64,000 nucleotides of DNA from Ampullaceana balthica (GCA_944989445.1 CALYLW010000012.1:2070001-2134000), one strand, 5' to 3'; shown: positions 1-15,743, counted from the stretch's first letter. The notes: generated by a model from the letters alone, not told the origin. Numbers and translations: made by a program.

Positions 1-510
1 GATATACCAAGTTTTAAAACAAATATTTGCTCACAGGGTTCATCAGCGAAAATACAAGTTAGATATTGTGATGATTTTAAAAGAAGCATTGTTGTAGAGT
101 GGGGCAAGGGGCAGAAGTTTACTATCATCTTACAAATGATATTTCAACATTGAAGGAACATTGGTGATGTTAAGTGTATCAATAAAATCTTTTTTGACAT
201 AACGATTGGTAAAAATTTTAAAACAAATTATAATTGTCACTTAAAGAAAATTATTAATTGCATAGTTCGTTGATTAAACTTTAAAAAAAATATATTTACA
301 TTACAATAATTGCAAATATATTGTGGTGTTTTGTGGATAAGTTTAAGGCTAATGTAAATCTTAACGTAGATCCACGATTGTGTCCCTTGTTAAGTTGTCG
401 GTCTTTTATTTATTGTTTCCGCCTACTCAGTGAAGGACAATTCCCCCCCCCCAGTCCCTCTAACCATTACTACCTCGACTCGACCACCTGAATTTATTTG
501 CTCACCACTT
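1..510. other. AT-rich DNA, no feature seen
   Basis: No open frame of coding character, RNA gene or recognisable element was seen before the 53-bp array begins. Confidence 0.5.
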
Positions 511-1006
511 CATGCCCTCATCTTTCTACACACACAGACCCGTCTCAAGCACACCCCTTACCCCATGACGTCATCTTACTACACACACATACAGACCCGT
601 CTCAAGCACACCCCTTACCCCATGGCCTCATCTTACTACACACACAGACCCATCTCAAGCACACCCCTTACCCCATGGCCTCATCTTACTACATACACAC
701 ACACACACACACAGACCCATCTCAAGCACAACCCTTACCCCATGCCCTCATCTTACTACACACACAGACCCATCTCAAGCACAACCCTTACCCCATGCCC
801 TCATCTTACTACACACACAGACCCACCTCAAGCACACCCCATGACGTCATCTTACTACACACACAGACCCACCTCAAGCACACCCTCCTTTACCCCATGA
901 CGTCATCTTACTACACACACAGACCCACCTCAAGCACACCCCTTATCCCATGGCCTCATCTTACTACACACACAGACCCACCTCAAGCACACCCCTTATC
1001 CCATGC
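511..1006. repeat. Minisatellite, about 53-bp unit, 9 copies
   Basis: Nine head-to-tail units each carry CAGACCC, then CTCAAGCACA, then a CCCCATG(A/G) segment and TCATCTTACTACACA. Units vary in length because an internal CA run expands; the copy near 690-715 carries the longest run. Two overlapping + frames are open across the array only because the unit lacks stops in them. Confidence 0.95.
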
Positions 1007-1441
1007 ACCACCCCACCCCACATCTCATCACAGCGTGTACTCGTAATTAAATAATAATTTTTTTACAAACACGATTCACGTTTCCAGGTTCTACAAACAC
1101 GGAACAGTCGATTTTAATAAACCATGGATTGCCCCCCATGGGTTTGACATTTGAGTTCCAACTATTAGACGGCTAGGAGTAGAAATGAAATCCTGGGTAA
1201 TCGTCCCGTCCCCGGGACAGGAATCGATACCCTCAACATTTGGGGCGGTGTGTATGGGTTAATATCATGCCAGTTAATTACGTCTCCCCCCTCCCCCCCT
1301 TCCGACCCGATATATACTTATAATCGAAATCTTCTCGGAAAGATGGGATTTGGTCGACGTGACCGGAAGTAACCGAAACTCGCCACTTGAACTCGTAAAG
1401 TTTTCTTGTTCCGGGATGTTATTTCAACCACCCTCTCTGCG
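1007..1441. other. Unassigned spacer
   Basis: No gene seen. It contains C-rich runs near 1285-1303 and a segment around 1140-1260 of moderate GC content that could be an old repeat, but no boundaries were found. Confidence 0.4.
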
Positions 1442-1736
1442 CTTGTCTTGTCTTGTCTTATCTATACAGATGCTCCTTCTATGCAGAAGATAGTTGCGTC
1501 CACAGACCATGACAGATGATCTGTTTGGCAAGTGATGCAGCGCTCACAGGCCACGGCTTTGTGGGTTCCACGCATTACCCAGCCGCCTAACACTACAGTA
1601 GTGTTAGGTACCCATTCGGAGCGGGGTGACTCAGGGACGCCCTAGGCCCCGGTAACAAACCCTTGCCTTCACACGGATTCAAACCCTTGACCATCGGTAC
1701 GACAGTCCAGTGCGCTGCCACTCGACCACCGCTTCG
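1442..1736 (-). mobile_element. tRNA-derived SINE, full-length copy
   Basis: On the minus strand the element starts with a tRNA-like head. It has an A-box-like TGGTCGAGTGG and a B-box-like GGTTTGAATCC, followed by a body shared with the copy at 30721-31007, and a simple-repeat tail of AAGAC/AGATA type at 1442-1460. The body contains an 11-bp perfect inverted repeat at 1586-1608. Known biology: RNA polymerase III SINEs use such internal boxes and are mobilised by LINE proteins. The B box has one change from the other copy, so this copy is probably older or inactive. Confidence 0.88.
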
Positions 1737-2607
1737 AGGAGGTGAGGCTCCGGGGGGGGGGTCGTAAGGATAGACGTAAACAGCGTATGGATGGACTAGG
1801 GTCAAACTAAGAAGGTAGGGGAGAAAATAGCCTATGCATGTAAACAATTTGTTGGTTTCTTGCATCAGGAAGGGAAAAGAATATATTTTCCTTTAAATGG
1901 ATACTTTAAAAATCCTTTAATTTTGGTACAGCTTACGCTATAAAAATTCATTTCAAGTTTACAGGTGTTTATTTATTTTTATTTATTTTTTGTGTGGACA
2001 ACTGAATGAGTAATATATAAATTAGAAACCGTTATGCAATTCTCGTTGGCGTCTGCAAAGTCATTTTAGCAGCCATTTCCATATTTCGTGATCAAAATGG
2101 ACATTTTTTAAGAATGATACTAAACAGGAAAAGAGGGCAACAAATAAAAGGACAACCCCCCCCCCACCACCCCAAAAAAAAATATAAAAAATAAATAAAA
2201 TAAAAAAATTGCTAGCTCTGCATTCCGCACGCTGGGACATCAGTGGAAAGGACCAAAATGATCCAAGAATCATATCATCTATGGGGGACAATGGTTCAAT
2301 CTAGATCTTCCACGGCAAGCCTCTCCCCCATCCCCCTCCAACCACCTTCCCGCCCAGCCCCCAACCGCTCAGTGTCAGGGTATTGATCGGGTTGTTCTTC
2401 TCTTGCACAGGGCTTGGATTGGGGGGGGGATGGTTGGAGTGTGTAGGGTACCTGGGCCAGTCGTGTGTCAGTTATGTCCCAAAGAATGATGCACGGGAAA
2501 AGGGGAATTGGGGGGGGGGTGAGTTTTCATTGGTACCAAAGCAGACAACGGGAGACAACACTCCTCTCAGCTTAAGTTGTTGATTTTGTAAAAATGTTTC
2601 TGGAAAC
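1737..2607. other. Unassigned spacer with homopolymer runs
   Basis: No gene seen. G or C runs occur at 1752-1760, 2156-2164 and 2512-2519, next to A-rich stretches. Open frames crossing them look like low-complexity translations. Confidence 0.4.
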
Positions 2608-2805
2608 GGTGGCGTAACTATGGGAGTGGGAGGCGGGTCCGAATTCGAAAGTCCCCCGGGCCCCCGCTTGAGAGGGGCCCCAAATTAGTGTCCGAATTTT
2701 TTTACATTAAATATTATGCCACAGCCATGAATGTGGGGTCCCCAAAGAGGTTAAGCCCCCCCCCCGGGCCTCCAAAACCCTTACTAATTCCAAGCTACGC
2801 CACTG
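2608..2805. mobile_element. Probable hAT-type MITE
   Basis: The left end GGTGGCGTAACTATGGG and the reverse complement of the right end, CAGTGGCGTAGCTTGG, form terminal inverted repeats about 198 bp apart, with GC-rich CCCCGGGCC-like blocks inside. The flanking 8-mers (tctggaaa and tctataat) match only partly, so the target duplication has decayed or the borders are a few bases off. No coding capacity. Confidence 0.65.
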
Positions 2806-3370
2806 TCTATAATAGCACCCAAAAAAAACTTTAAGAGAATGTTTCGTATTGTTTCAAAGAAGTACCGTAAGATTTCATGCACTTTGAGTTAGAAAAGTCT
2901 TGTGTTTTTCAAAACCTTTAGTAAAGACTGTTTATTTATTCAGCACTCTTACCTCGATGAGCAAAACCATCTCTACGACTTCGTTTCATTTTCTTTCATT
3001 GCATTTTATGTGTATGTATTTTATTCCCATCGGCTGTCTTGGCGTCCGGACATGTCACCATTTCGGATTACAAGGGAGCTTATTTAGCGGTCTGACCAGG
3101 GGAAAGACAATCCTGTTCTCATAAACGCATAAAATGTCTTTTTTTTAAAATCGACCCGTCCAAGGGGGAAACGACTTGGGTAAGGGGGCGGGGTGGGGTT
3201 GAGGGGCTTAGAGCCTGCGGTGGACGGAGACAAACTAATAGATCAATACCTCATGCTTCCAATCCAGAAGACATTTTGATGTTCGATGCAACCTTCTTCG
3301 ATTTCTTTGAGTTCCATTTTTGAACACACGCATTTAGCAACGAAAGGGAAAAATAATGATAGTTATTATT
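2806..3370. other. Unassigned spacer
   Basis: AT-rich DNA with short overlapping frames near 2900-3124. None has splice context or recognisable protein content. Confidence 0.4.
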
Positions 3371-3425
3371 ACTGTGAGAGACGTGTTGTTGTGTTTACAC
3401 AACACAACAACACGTCTCTCACAGT
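3371..3425. repeat. Perfect 25-bp inverted repeat (hairpin)
   Basis: Bases 3371-3395 are the exact reverse complement of 3401-3425, with a 5-base loop (TACAC) between. The arm begins ACTGTGAGAGACGTG. Pairing stops sharply at both arm ends. No flanking duplication or promoter element was identified. Confidence 0.95.
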
Positions 3426-5557
3426 TACAGCTCATTATTTAAGTGTCACTTATCTAAATGTCTTTTTATAACAAGTAATTTTAAATGAGGCTCTTTGTTG
3501 TGTGACTGCGGGTGTTGTGCGTATTACCCTTACACACAAAACAAGACTCTGAAACATGTGACTGGAATATATTTAATGCAGTTGTTTTTTTTTCCATCGA
3601 TATCTGTGATAACGCGCTCTGCTATCAATTGTCAAAATGTCCCTGAGATTATTCAATAAACAAATTGATATTGATCATTCAGATCAGTTTCTGGCATGTT
3701 GTTATTTTAGTGCTATTCTAGGGCTTAACGCGAGCTTCATAAATCTTTTTTTTAAATTTGTAATGTTTTAAAAGCATTTTATTGAAAATATGTGCTGTTG
3801 ACAAAATGTGTACATATACAAATAGACACTTTTGCTATTTTATAAAGACACAAATATTCATTATTGCCAGCGTACAAAGTCGATATGCTTTTCCCGTTAT
3901 TATTTCTGCCAACCATCAATTAATCATCGTATGGGCCAGGTACTAATATGTTGGCGTTTGTTAGCCTTTAATACAAGTCTTAGTACATTCCTGATAAATA
4001 GTATAAACATAATAATGAAATACATTTTGTTTGCGCGTGTTGTGTACCAATATAGATCGCCCTTGTTGTACCCTACTCATCTCTCTTATATGTTCAACCA
4101 TTGATTAAACCCGGCAGCCGAGAGGGTTGTCACCGTCGGTAATGTTATCAGCAATACAACGCAATCGTAATTTCGGTAAGGACGACAAGCGATGTTATTG
4201 CTTGCGATGCGATTTCGTCCCCTCTTTTTTTTCCCCTGTTGTTTACGCCAGTTTGTATCTCTGGCCGGGCAGAGCTGATTAGCTGCCGGACTTGTGGCTT
4301 GTCGTGTCCCAAGAGGACCGGGACCGCCAGTAGAATAGTGGCACGACTCCAAGGTGGGGGTGGACCTTTTGTACAAAATTGAGGACTTGTTTGGGTCCAA
4401 GGCAGTGGATCTCAAGCCAGCATGTTTGAAACGGCAAATTTCTTATGTTCGGTTGCGATTTTTTTATTTATTTTTTTTAAATTTAATATTGCCATTTTTG
4501 TCTATTTTGTAGAGAATTTACTTTCATCGATCGAAATAAATTGATTTTTTACACATACACTGTGGCGTTAATATTCATATTGTGTCACATCAAAATTTCT
4601 TTTATACTTTAGAATAGTTTTTGATGAAGGTATAATTAGTGACGTATATTTCAATCTCATTTTCAAATTTCACATCGAAACAAAGAAGGCTGGGTGCTTC
4701 TCATATTTTTTCTTCTTTTTTTTATAGTTTTTTAACGCCGTTACGTTAATGTGCTGTCATGAAAAAGCTAAGTCCGGATCCTCTTTTCTTTTAAAAAAAT
4801 ACACTGAATTGGTATCTGCAACTGCATAATTGCTCAACACGAGACCAGCACTTTTAGATGTGTGTTGGCATTACAAAAACCACAATAATATTTCGATTCT
4901 CTTATCACCAGATAGCAGTGTTGACCAACTTATCACTCTTGTGCACAAATTCATGCACGTGTTTTTCAAGACTGTCATGTGATGAAGAGATTATTCGCCA
5001 AAATTAATTTCAACAAACAGAAGGTTATCTCCTGGTTCCTTGATTAAACTACTGGGTATGAACAAAGGCACGGTGTAGACGTGGGGGGAGGTGTGGGGGG
5101 GTAGTTACTTCTAGCACTTTGACCAATGACAGGTGCAGAACAAACGTACGAATTAACCAGAAGTTTGTAGATGTGAAAATGGAAATAATTCTTGAAGGCC
5201 ATTGATACCGCTTAAATAAATCAAAGCCATCTCTGGTACAACTATGTCACATGACAATTACATCAATGAATGTCAGTAATACCAACTTTTATCTCATTAA
5301 ATTAACTGCATACCCTGGCTTGCACAAAAATGCCCATTGACTATGCCAAAACACATGATCTGCTCTGACAGAGAAAGACAGATGTACCAATTAACGCAAA
5401 AAGACACTGACTAAATTTAAAGGTTTCTGTCGCTAAAAAAAAACCCAGAGCAATACTCATCTAATACAAGCGTAGACCACACAATGTTCTCACAATATTT
5501 CTTTGCATTGCGTAAATCTATTAATAGAAATATCCGGGTCTTAATTTAAAAAAATTG
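3426..5557. other. Unassigned AT-rich DNA
   Basis: No gene or element with clear borders was seen. A 109-codon minus frame at 4086-4415 has no recognisable domain. A G-rich run occurs at 5080-5101. Confidence 0.4.
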
Positions 5558-5660
5558 AGATCTCTAGGATCATCGGAAAAGGTTTAATTTTACGTTACAA
5601 TATTTGACGGACACAACATGCAACATACAAACATTGTGACTTAAATAAAAGCGTGTAAAA
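5558..5660 (+). repeat. Dispersed repeat, copy also at 59158-59272
   Basis: It shares ATCTCTAGGA, TTTAATTTTACGTT and the ending GTGACTTAAATAAAAGCGTG with 59158-59272. The copy at 59158 has an expanded TGGA run in the middle, where this copy has a short alternative. It probably represents the 3' end of a transposable element whose full form is not in the window. Confidence 0.7.
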
Positions 5661-5917
5661 ATCAGGATATTCTAAAAGTTGTTAATTCTCCGCTAATTTG
5701 GGTCAATTTAGTTGACACTACAAGACAAAAACTGTTAAACAACATTATTGAACAAAAAAGGTTTTTAAAACATTTTTTTAACTTCTATATTTATGTTCAA
5801 AACTTTTCAAAGCAAACTTTGTTTTAAAATAATAAAATTACGTCATGAGATATGGCGCTTTTAAGAAGTGAGAAATGACAAAACTTATCTCAACTTTCCA
5901 CTCTGAAACCCACCAAA

Positions 5918-6923
5918 ACACAAGTACCGTCACTCAGTTACAAACACAAGTACCATCACTCAGTTATAAACACAAGTACCATCACTCTGTTATAAACACA
6001 AGTACCATCACTCAGTTACAAACACAAGTACCATCACTCAGTTACAAACACAAGTACCGTCACTCAGTTACAAACACAAGTACCATCACTCAGTTATAAA
6101 CACAAGTACCATCACTCTGTTATAAACACAAGTACCATCACTCAGTTACAAACACAAGTACCATCACTCAGTTACAAACACAAGTACCATCACTCCATTA
6201 CAAACACAAGTACCATCACTCAGTTATAAACACAAGTAACATCACTCAGTTATAAACACAAGTACCGTCACTCAGTTACAAACACAAGTACCATCACTCA
6301 GTTATAAACACAAGTACCATCACTCAGTTATAAACACAAGTACCATCACTCAGTTACAAACACAAGTACCATCACTCAGTTACAAACACAAGTACCATCA
6401 CTCAGTTACAAACACAAGTACCATCACTCAGTTATAAACACAAGTACCATCACTCCATTACAAACACAAGTACCATCACTCAGTTACAAACACAAGTACC
6501 ATCACTCAGTTATAAACACAAGTACCGTCACTCAGTTACAAACACAAGTACCATCACTCAGTTATAAACACAAGTACCATCACTCAGTTATAAACACAAG
6601 TACCATCACTCAGTTACAAACACAAGTACCGTCACTCAGTTACAAACACAAGTACCATCACTCAGTTACAAACACAAGTACCATCACTCCGTTATAAACA
6701 CAAGTACCATCACTCCGTTATAAACACAAGTACCATCACTCCGTTATAAACACAAGTACCATCACTCCGTTATAAACACAAGTACCATCACTCCGTTTCA
6801 AACACAAGTACCGTCTGTCGCTCCGTTATAAACACAAGTACCGTCTGTCGCTCCGTTTCAAACACAAGTACCGTCTGTCGCTCCGTTTCAAACACAAGTA
6901 CCGTCTGTCGCTCCGTTTCAAAC
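5918..6923. repeat. Minisatellite, 26-bp unit, about 38 copies
   Basis: The unit is built from ACAAGTACC(A/G)TCACTC and AGTTA(C/T)AAAC. The period of 26 was checked from the unit starts at 5946 and 5972. From about 6800 onward the unit changes to a 30-bp variant carrying GTCTGTCGCTCCGTTTC, so the right edge has evolved separately. There are no unique spacers between units, so it is not a CRISPR array. Confidence 0.97.
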
Positions 6924-7923
6924 ATACTAAAATCCTCCAAATCTCACAGACGAACTGATTGGAGCCAAGAAAAACTGTTGACTCCGGGTCAGCCACTTAA
7001 TATTCAGCCATCAGTTTCAAATCCCGTTGGGGGACCGTCTGTGGCATCAGCCCCAATTATTCCCTTGGTTCCGACTCGTGACTCCCTCTTAAAGAACCAC
7101 CCCCACCCCTGTCCCGTCGTGTTCCTGGACGCTGACCAGGCGCTTTAAGCTTTATGCGTTTGGACGTGGATGAGCTGTGCCAGAGGCGGACACACAACAC
7201 GGATGACACCATTACAGTGCTTGGACGTTGATGAGCTGTGCCAGAGGTGGACACACAACATGGATGACACTATTTTAGTTTAGTGATCCATAAATGTATT
7301 GAATTGCGTCCTGCAAGAGTTCACAAAAACATCGAATCACGTTGCAATTTTAGTTTGTTTATTATGAACATTCTCAACACACGCTCTATATAGATCTATA
7401 TTATTCTATATCAACCGTATTATAGCGAGGAGGTGGCAAGGGAGTTAAAGTGTTCACCTCTCTAGTCCCACGGCATACCGAACCCAGATGGTTCAACAAC
7501 CGGGGCGGTTCGACTCTGTCAGTAGAGGACCCATGAACGTTTCGACTCATGGATTGTTAGACGGCTGACGTTTGGCCTAAATTTTTTTAGGGCCTGAACC
7601 AAACCATCCGTGGTCGAATAATCTGTGGGTCTAAATGTCCTGGGGTCGAATCAACCGAGTCTAAAAATTCAAAATCCAAACAATCCTAGGGAGAAATGTC
7701 TTGCTACCGATTGCGCTTTTGCGAAGCAACTGCAACAAAATTATGGAACATTTTTCACAAATCATCGAGAGTATGTCGCAACAAATAAACATCTGAGAAA
7801 AATCTAAAGCCTTTTTGTTTTTAATTTAAGCTAAATTTGGAAGCTCGGAGCACGGTGAGCCATGCTGGACTAGGGTGGACAATTAGCAATTTCAAAGAAA
7901 CCATCATCTTCACCTCCTTCGAC
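6924..7923. other. Unassigned spacer with internal duplication
   Basis: Two copies of a segment containing TGGACGTGGATGAGCTGTGC-like sequence lie near 7150-7205 and 7205-7262 (about 55-60 bp apart). A tRNA-like stretch at 7435-7520, with a possible B box GGTTCGACTCT, may be another SINE head. No gene. Confidence 0.4.
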
Positions 7924-8091
7924 CCGGCATACCGGACCCCAGATCACTCTTCTATCCGGCATAACGGACCCAAGATCACTCTTCTACCCAACATACCGGA
8001 CCCCAGATCACTCTTCTACCCGCGGCATACCGGACCCCAGATCACTCTTCTACCCGCGGCATACCGGACCCCAGATCACTCTTCTACCCGT
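7924..8091. repeat. Minisatellite, about 34-bp unit, 5 copies
   Basis: Repeats of CATACCGGACCCCAGATCAC followed by TCTTCTACCCGCGG. The first units differ by small substitutions and the last two are nearly identical. Confidence 0.92.
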
Positions 8092-9914
8092 TCACTGCAG
8101 ACGCAAAGAATCTCGACAAAATTGGCGATTAAGTCCCGTTTTTCAAACGAAAGAAAATACATTAGAGAAAAGAATAGAACAGACATGTAATGCAGTTAGA
8201 AATAAAGTTATTTAATGACGATATTCTTGTTCAATTCTGTTGGAAATGCGATATACCTTAGGGCACTGACCTCTGGGAGAAAATACTCGTAGTTTGCAAT
8301 TGAAATGTAAGCTCCCACTTTTATTCATAATCAATCAATTATTAATTTCAATAGAAAAATAATTGGCTATTAGGATATACAGTTTTATCCTCGAGGAAAT
8401 ATTTTAAATTTATTTCAAAGGAAATAACATACAATTGAACAATATCAATCTTGAGACAGGACAAAGGTTGACTAGACAAGTTTTTAGTTGCTAGGATATG
8501 GTGGAGATGTGTTGGATTTTTTTTTCTTGGGAGTGAAAAAAGGGAAGGGGGGCTGGCCTCTTATCTAGTTATTTTCTGGCCCGGGTTAAGTCGATGAAAT
8601 TACACCGCGTTGTACGAGTTTAGGGCTTGGTCAAAGATTACAAGCTGGCCAAGAATGTGAAGTCCAGCTGCTGACCAGGGCTAAATAATAGCCCCCTCGT
8701 GGCCGTTATGAGACGGGCGAGTTCGTCGTAGCCGATAATTAAATGCTTCGCGTGTACTGGCTCCAAGGTTGAAACTACAAATTAACGGTGGTCCTCAAAA
8801 CATTTAGCCTTCAGACCTCTTGTTGATGGGGGCTATAGCTAAATACGGCTTATGTCATTGCGACAACCTAAAATTATATATGACTGTGGATAAGAACTAC
8901 AAAAGGTCACCATGAAGCTCTGAGCAGTGGTGCGCAATAACTAGTCTTTTACCACCATACGCGTGTGCGCACCAAAAACTTTCAAAACACCCCATTCATA
9001 GGACGCAATATAAGTTAGTTAAGTATCAAATTAATAATTCTTCTGCTAGTTTAAGTAAAGCTGTTATGAAAAGCCCAAAAATAAATAATCATATCTGTGC
9101 TAAATGACGTTGCTAAAAGTATTATAATATAGAAGAATTGCGCATTTGGAGCGTAAAATTGTCTTTTATGTTAAGGAAATTTGACATAATCTCAAATGTC
9201 TATGTTAAATTTCGTTTTCGATATTAATGTGTCACATGTGTCCTTGAAGGTCCTCGTTATCACACACACATACAGTTTATTGAAGAAGCACCTCGAGATA
9301 AGAGCCCCCCTCCCCTCCCCCTTATTTTCCCTGCCTATTAAAGTTCCAAGATACACCAAAGATTTGTGTGAATACAAAAAATACTTCGTACGTTTTTTTT
9401 AAAGACACAAACATATGCATGTGTTCACTTTTCATCCAATGCCTTTTAGATAAATAAAATAAGAAATTACATAAAATTCACATAGTTATAATCAAGGGAA
9501 ATACCAATGAAGGGAATAAAAGACAAAGAAAAATCCCTGACAAACATAAAACACAGAAGAACATTTAAAACATCGGAAATAACAATTTAAAATGACAATA
9601 ATCTGAAATAGATCCTTAAACCATGTATTTCGGAAAAGAAAGATACAATATTTTCTTGGTTGATGATTTATTGCAGCCCGATTCCATATAATTACGAAAG
9701 CGTATTGTATTTTGGAAATTCTATTCTATTCATCTTTAAGCTGAGTCCGCTAAGTATTTGTTTCAGAATACAAACGGACATGTATTGAAATATTTTATTT
9801 ACTTGGTGAAAGTTGGTAGAACCAATGATGATGTCCCGTCGTTCTGTGGGCTTTCATGAATACCTTCGAGTGTGTCGAGGGCTATTATATAAATTTATAT
9901 TAAGTTATATAAAT
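8092..9914. other. Unassigned DNA
   Basis: No gene seen. 8580-8800 is richer in CpG than its surroundings but has no long open frame. Frames at 9192-9402 lie on both strands and have no recognisable content. Confidence 0.4.
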
Positions 9915-10560
9915 TTTTGAATCCTTTATATTAACTCGTGGCGTCTGCTTGATTGCTCGATGCCTTGCTTGATTGCCGAAAAAACTTTGGATCGATTTAA
10001 ACCCACTTCCTCGTATGCTAGCGAGCTGAAATTTTGCAGGCAGACTCGTGCCGACGATAAAAATGATCTATAAAAATTTCAGATCGATCAAATGTACAGT
10101 AATTAAATTAATTAATTTTTAGATTATCTCTATTTATAACTATGTAGCATGTTAATTTTTGTGCTAGAGTGTCCCGGTGCGTATTATATTGAACAACCTT
10201 TTTAATACTTTCCTGTCACGCGGTGCGGTGCGTATTATATCGACAATTCTCTTTTTAAAATATATTCCCGTCTGTAAATGTAAATGCTAGTAATTGCTAG
10301 TCTGTCTCGCTCTGCGCACTATATTAAACATGTTTTTATAACTCTTTTCCCGTGATAAAATCGAGCTGAAATTTAGCAGGCAGACTGTAGTGGTTTTTTT
10401 TTAATACTATAAATCATTTACATATGAGACATACTTAAATTTTGGATTTTTGGATTGTCATGCGATGTGTATTTTAATTAACATACTTTTAGTCATGTTA
10501 TGTCTCGTAAATAAAGGATTTTTAGTTTTAAAAAAACTTTTGTTTTTTTTACGGGTTTTT
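9915..10560 (+). repeat. Dispersed repeat family, copy A
   Basis: It starts with AATCCTTTATATTAACTCGT and ends with AATAAAGGATTTTTAG. Internally it carries GAGCTGAAATTTTGCA, AAAATTTCAGATCGATC and repeated GGTGCGTATTATAT segments. The same blocks in the same order occur at 32721-33230 and, in diverged form, at 58107-58930. Start and end are imperfect inverted repeats (AATCC(C)TTTATAT against ATATAAGGGATT). No open frame. Family identity unknown; a non-autonomous DNA element is my inference. Confidence 0.85.
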
Positions 10561-13849
<3,289 letters not shown>

Positions 13850-15025
13850 ATATATTTTACTTAACTGACCATCTCTTTCACATTACACTATAACATGCTG
13901 ATTTGATTCAAAGACGTCCCCATAACCTAAGTCTTTTGACATTTGTCCAGGTCAACAAGAACTTTGTTCTCTTTTTGTTGTAATCGCAATTTAAACATTG
14001 AGAGTTTTTCTTGATATTGAAAAGATGATTAGGTTAGATGTTTGGCTGAAGGCGTGTTATCAAGTTAATATGGAATGAGTTTTTTTTTAAAGCTAAATTC
14101 TCATTATCAAAGCTAAAAAAAACTTTTTGAAATGCTGTGTGACCTAGGAGATCCCAGACACCGATTCGTGGGGAGTCTTGGTGCCTGAGGGCATCGTTAG
14201 TTTGTCTGTAAATGAATTTCTCAGACGTATTTCTACATATCGTTAATAATTATTGCGAATATTGTTATAAACTCGTTTTCATGTCTAATATTTTTTAATG
14301 ATTTATTTCTCTATTACATTGTTCACTGTTTTGATGGATGTCAAATTAGAAATTCATTCACATCCCGCAATCACAACATTGTCTCCTCTTTATTTCCTTC
14401 TCTCATGTTTACCTTATAAGTTTCTTGGTAAAGTTAACCTTTAACCCAAAACTCCCCCATAAAATCGTATCATTCTCTACACTTTCATTCCATTACCGTA
14501 TATACTCGATCTATAGCCCGTTCGTTCATAAGCCGACCCCCCCTTTTTTTTTGTACACATACACTTTTAGAAGAGAATAGTATTAAAAGTGTGTAACCCG
14601 CTCGTAAGCCGACCCCAAAAAATAATAGGACATCATAAACGAAATGGTACACATTTTTTAAAACTACGAGCTAAAACGGTCATTATGATTGTTTACTTTG
14701 TACTACCTATCTTTGACTTTGTACTCTTTGCTAGGCAAGAATTACCAGTATTTTGTTCTTATTTTGTTCTTTGGTAAACAGTGGCGAAAGCGCTTACGTT
14801 AAAATTCGTTGCCAAAAAACAAAATTTGTAAAACAATTCATGAAAACATTCACAAAAAGAAATAAAATGATTAAATATGGTAAATGTAGATGTTAAATAC
14901 TGTGTTATAGCTTCTGGTAAAGCAGTCGAATGTTGTAGAATGTAGAAAAGGACCTTGATGATCTACAATAACAACACTGATATTCAATGTATTCAGTCGC
15001 ATTTTCCCTTCACAGAATAACATAT
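13850..15025. other. Unassigned DNA with a probable old element at 14500-14640
   Basis: 14500-14640 contains CCGTATATACTCGATC and two copies of a (C)ATAAGCCGACCCC-like or CGTAAGCCGACCCC word, resembling a widespread dispersed element end. Boundaries were not found. No gene. Confidence 0.4.
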
Positions 15026-15096
15026 GATTCGTAGTGTAGTGGTTATCACGTCCGCTTTACACGCGTAAAGTCCTGAGTTCAATCCCCAGCGTATAC
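15026..15096 (+). pseudogene. tRNA-Val(TAC)-like pseudogene or SINE head
   Basis: The D-arm and anticodon region match eukaryotic tRNA-Val closely: CGTAGTGTAGTGGTTATCAC (a good A box), then an anticodon loop TTTACAC with anticodon TAC. The T arm reads CTGAG TTCAATC CCCAG with one mismatch, so the B box is imperfect. The acceptor strands (GATTCGT and GCGTATAC) pair poorly. A working tRNA is therefore unlikely; a decayed tRNA gene or tRNA-derived SINE head fits better. Confidence 0.55.
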
Positions 15097-15743
15097 ATTT
15101 TATTATTTTAATATTTTTTTTAATGTTTGTTTCTGCTTTTTTCCCATGACTTCGTGCTGCTGTTTGTGTCCTTTATCTCACCCCCCCTGCCTCCATTCTT
15201 TGCACTATCTATGATGAGCCTGTCTGCGGCGTATGCTACGCCTCGGGTCGTATCTCGTCATCTTTATATTACATGTATATCTTAAACCCCTAAACCCAGA
15301 TATTTCTTCTAAAGTTACCTCATCCCTTATCGCCTCAACGCCTCTTTCTAGTATCCTCCTCCTCATCTTGTCGAAGTCCCCCCACCTCAACCGTTGTAAC
15401 CTCATTTATCTCCTCGTCACCAAATTACTCTATAAATAGATGCGTCTCCATCTGATGAGATTCTCACCACTCGGTTATCTTTTCCTCCCAATCATCTCCC
15501 CTTGTTTACACGTTTCCCCTTCCATAATTATGTGACGGGCTGTGAAGACTTCCCTATTTACCCCTTTCCTCTTACCACCAAACCGCTGTGTAAAGTGTGG
15601 TGTAAACAAGTGTAAACTCACGGAGTGGAGTGTAAACTCTGGAAGCGGCCATTATATTAGAAACACAATACATCCAGGGTGGGGGTAGGGGGACCACGGC
15701 AACGGAATGATTCAGCCTTTAAAACTTGACAGTCCGCACCCAT
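15097..15743. other. Unassigned DNA
   Basis: A 66-codon minus frame at 15205-15405 is rich in Arg and Glu and has amphipathic character, but no known domain, splice context or neighbour supports a gene. Confidence 0.35.

Noticed and set aside
5918..6923. CRISPR-like regular repeats
   Set aside because: Units are contiguous with no unique spacers, and the DNA is eukaryotic.
15205..15405. Arg/Glu-rich minus frame as a small gene
   Set aside because: Only 66 codons, no conserved motif and no neighbouring element to explain it.
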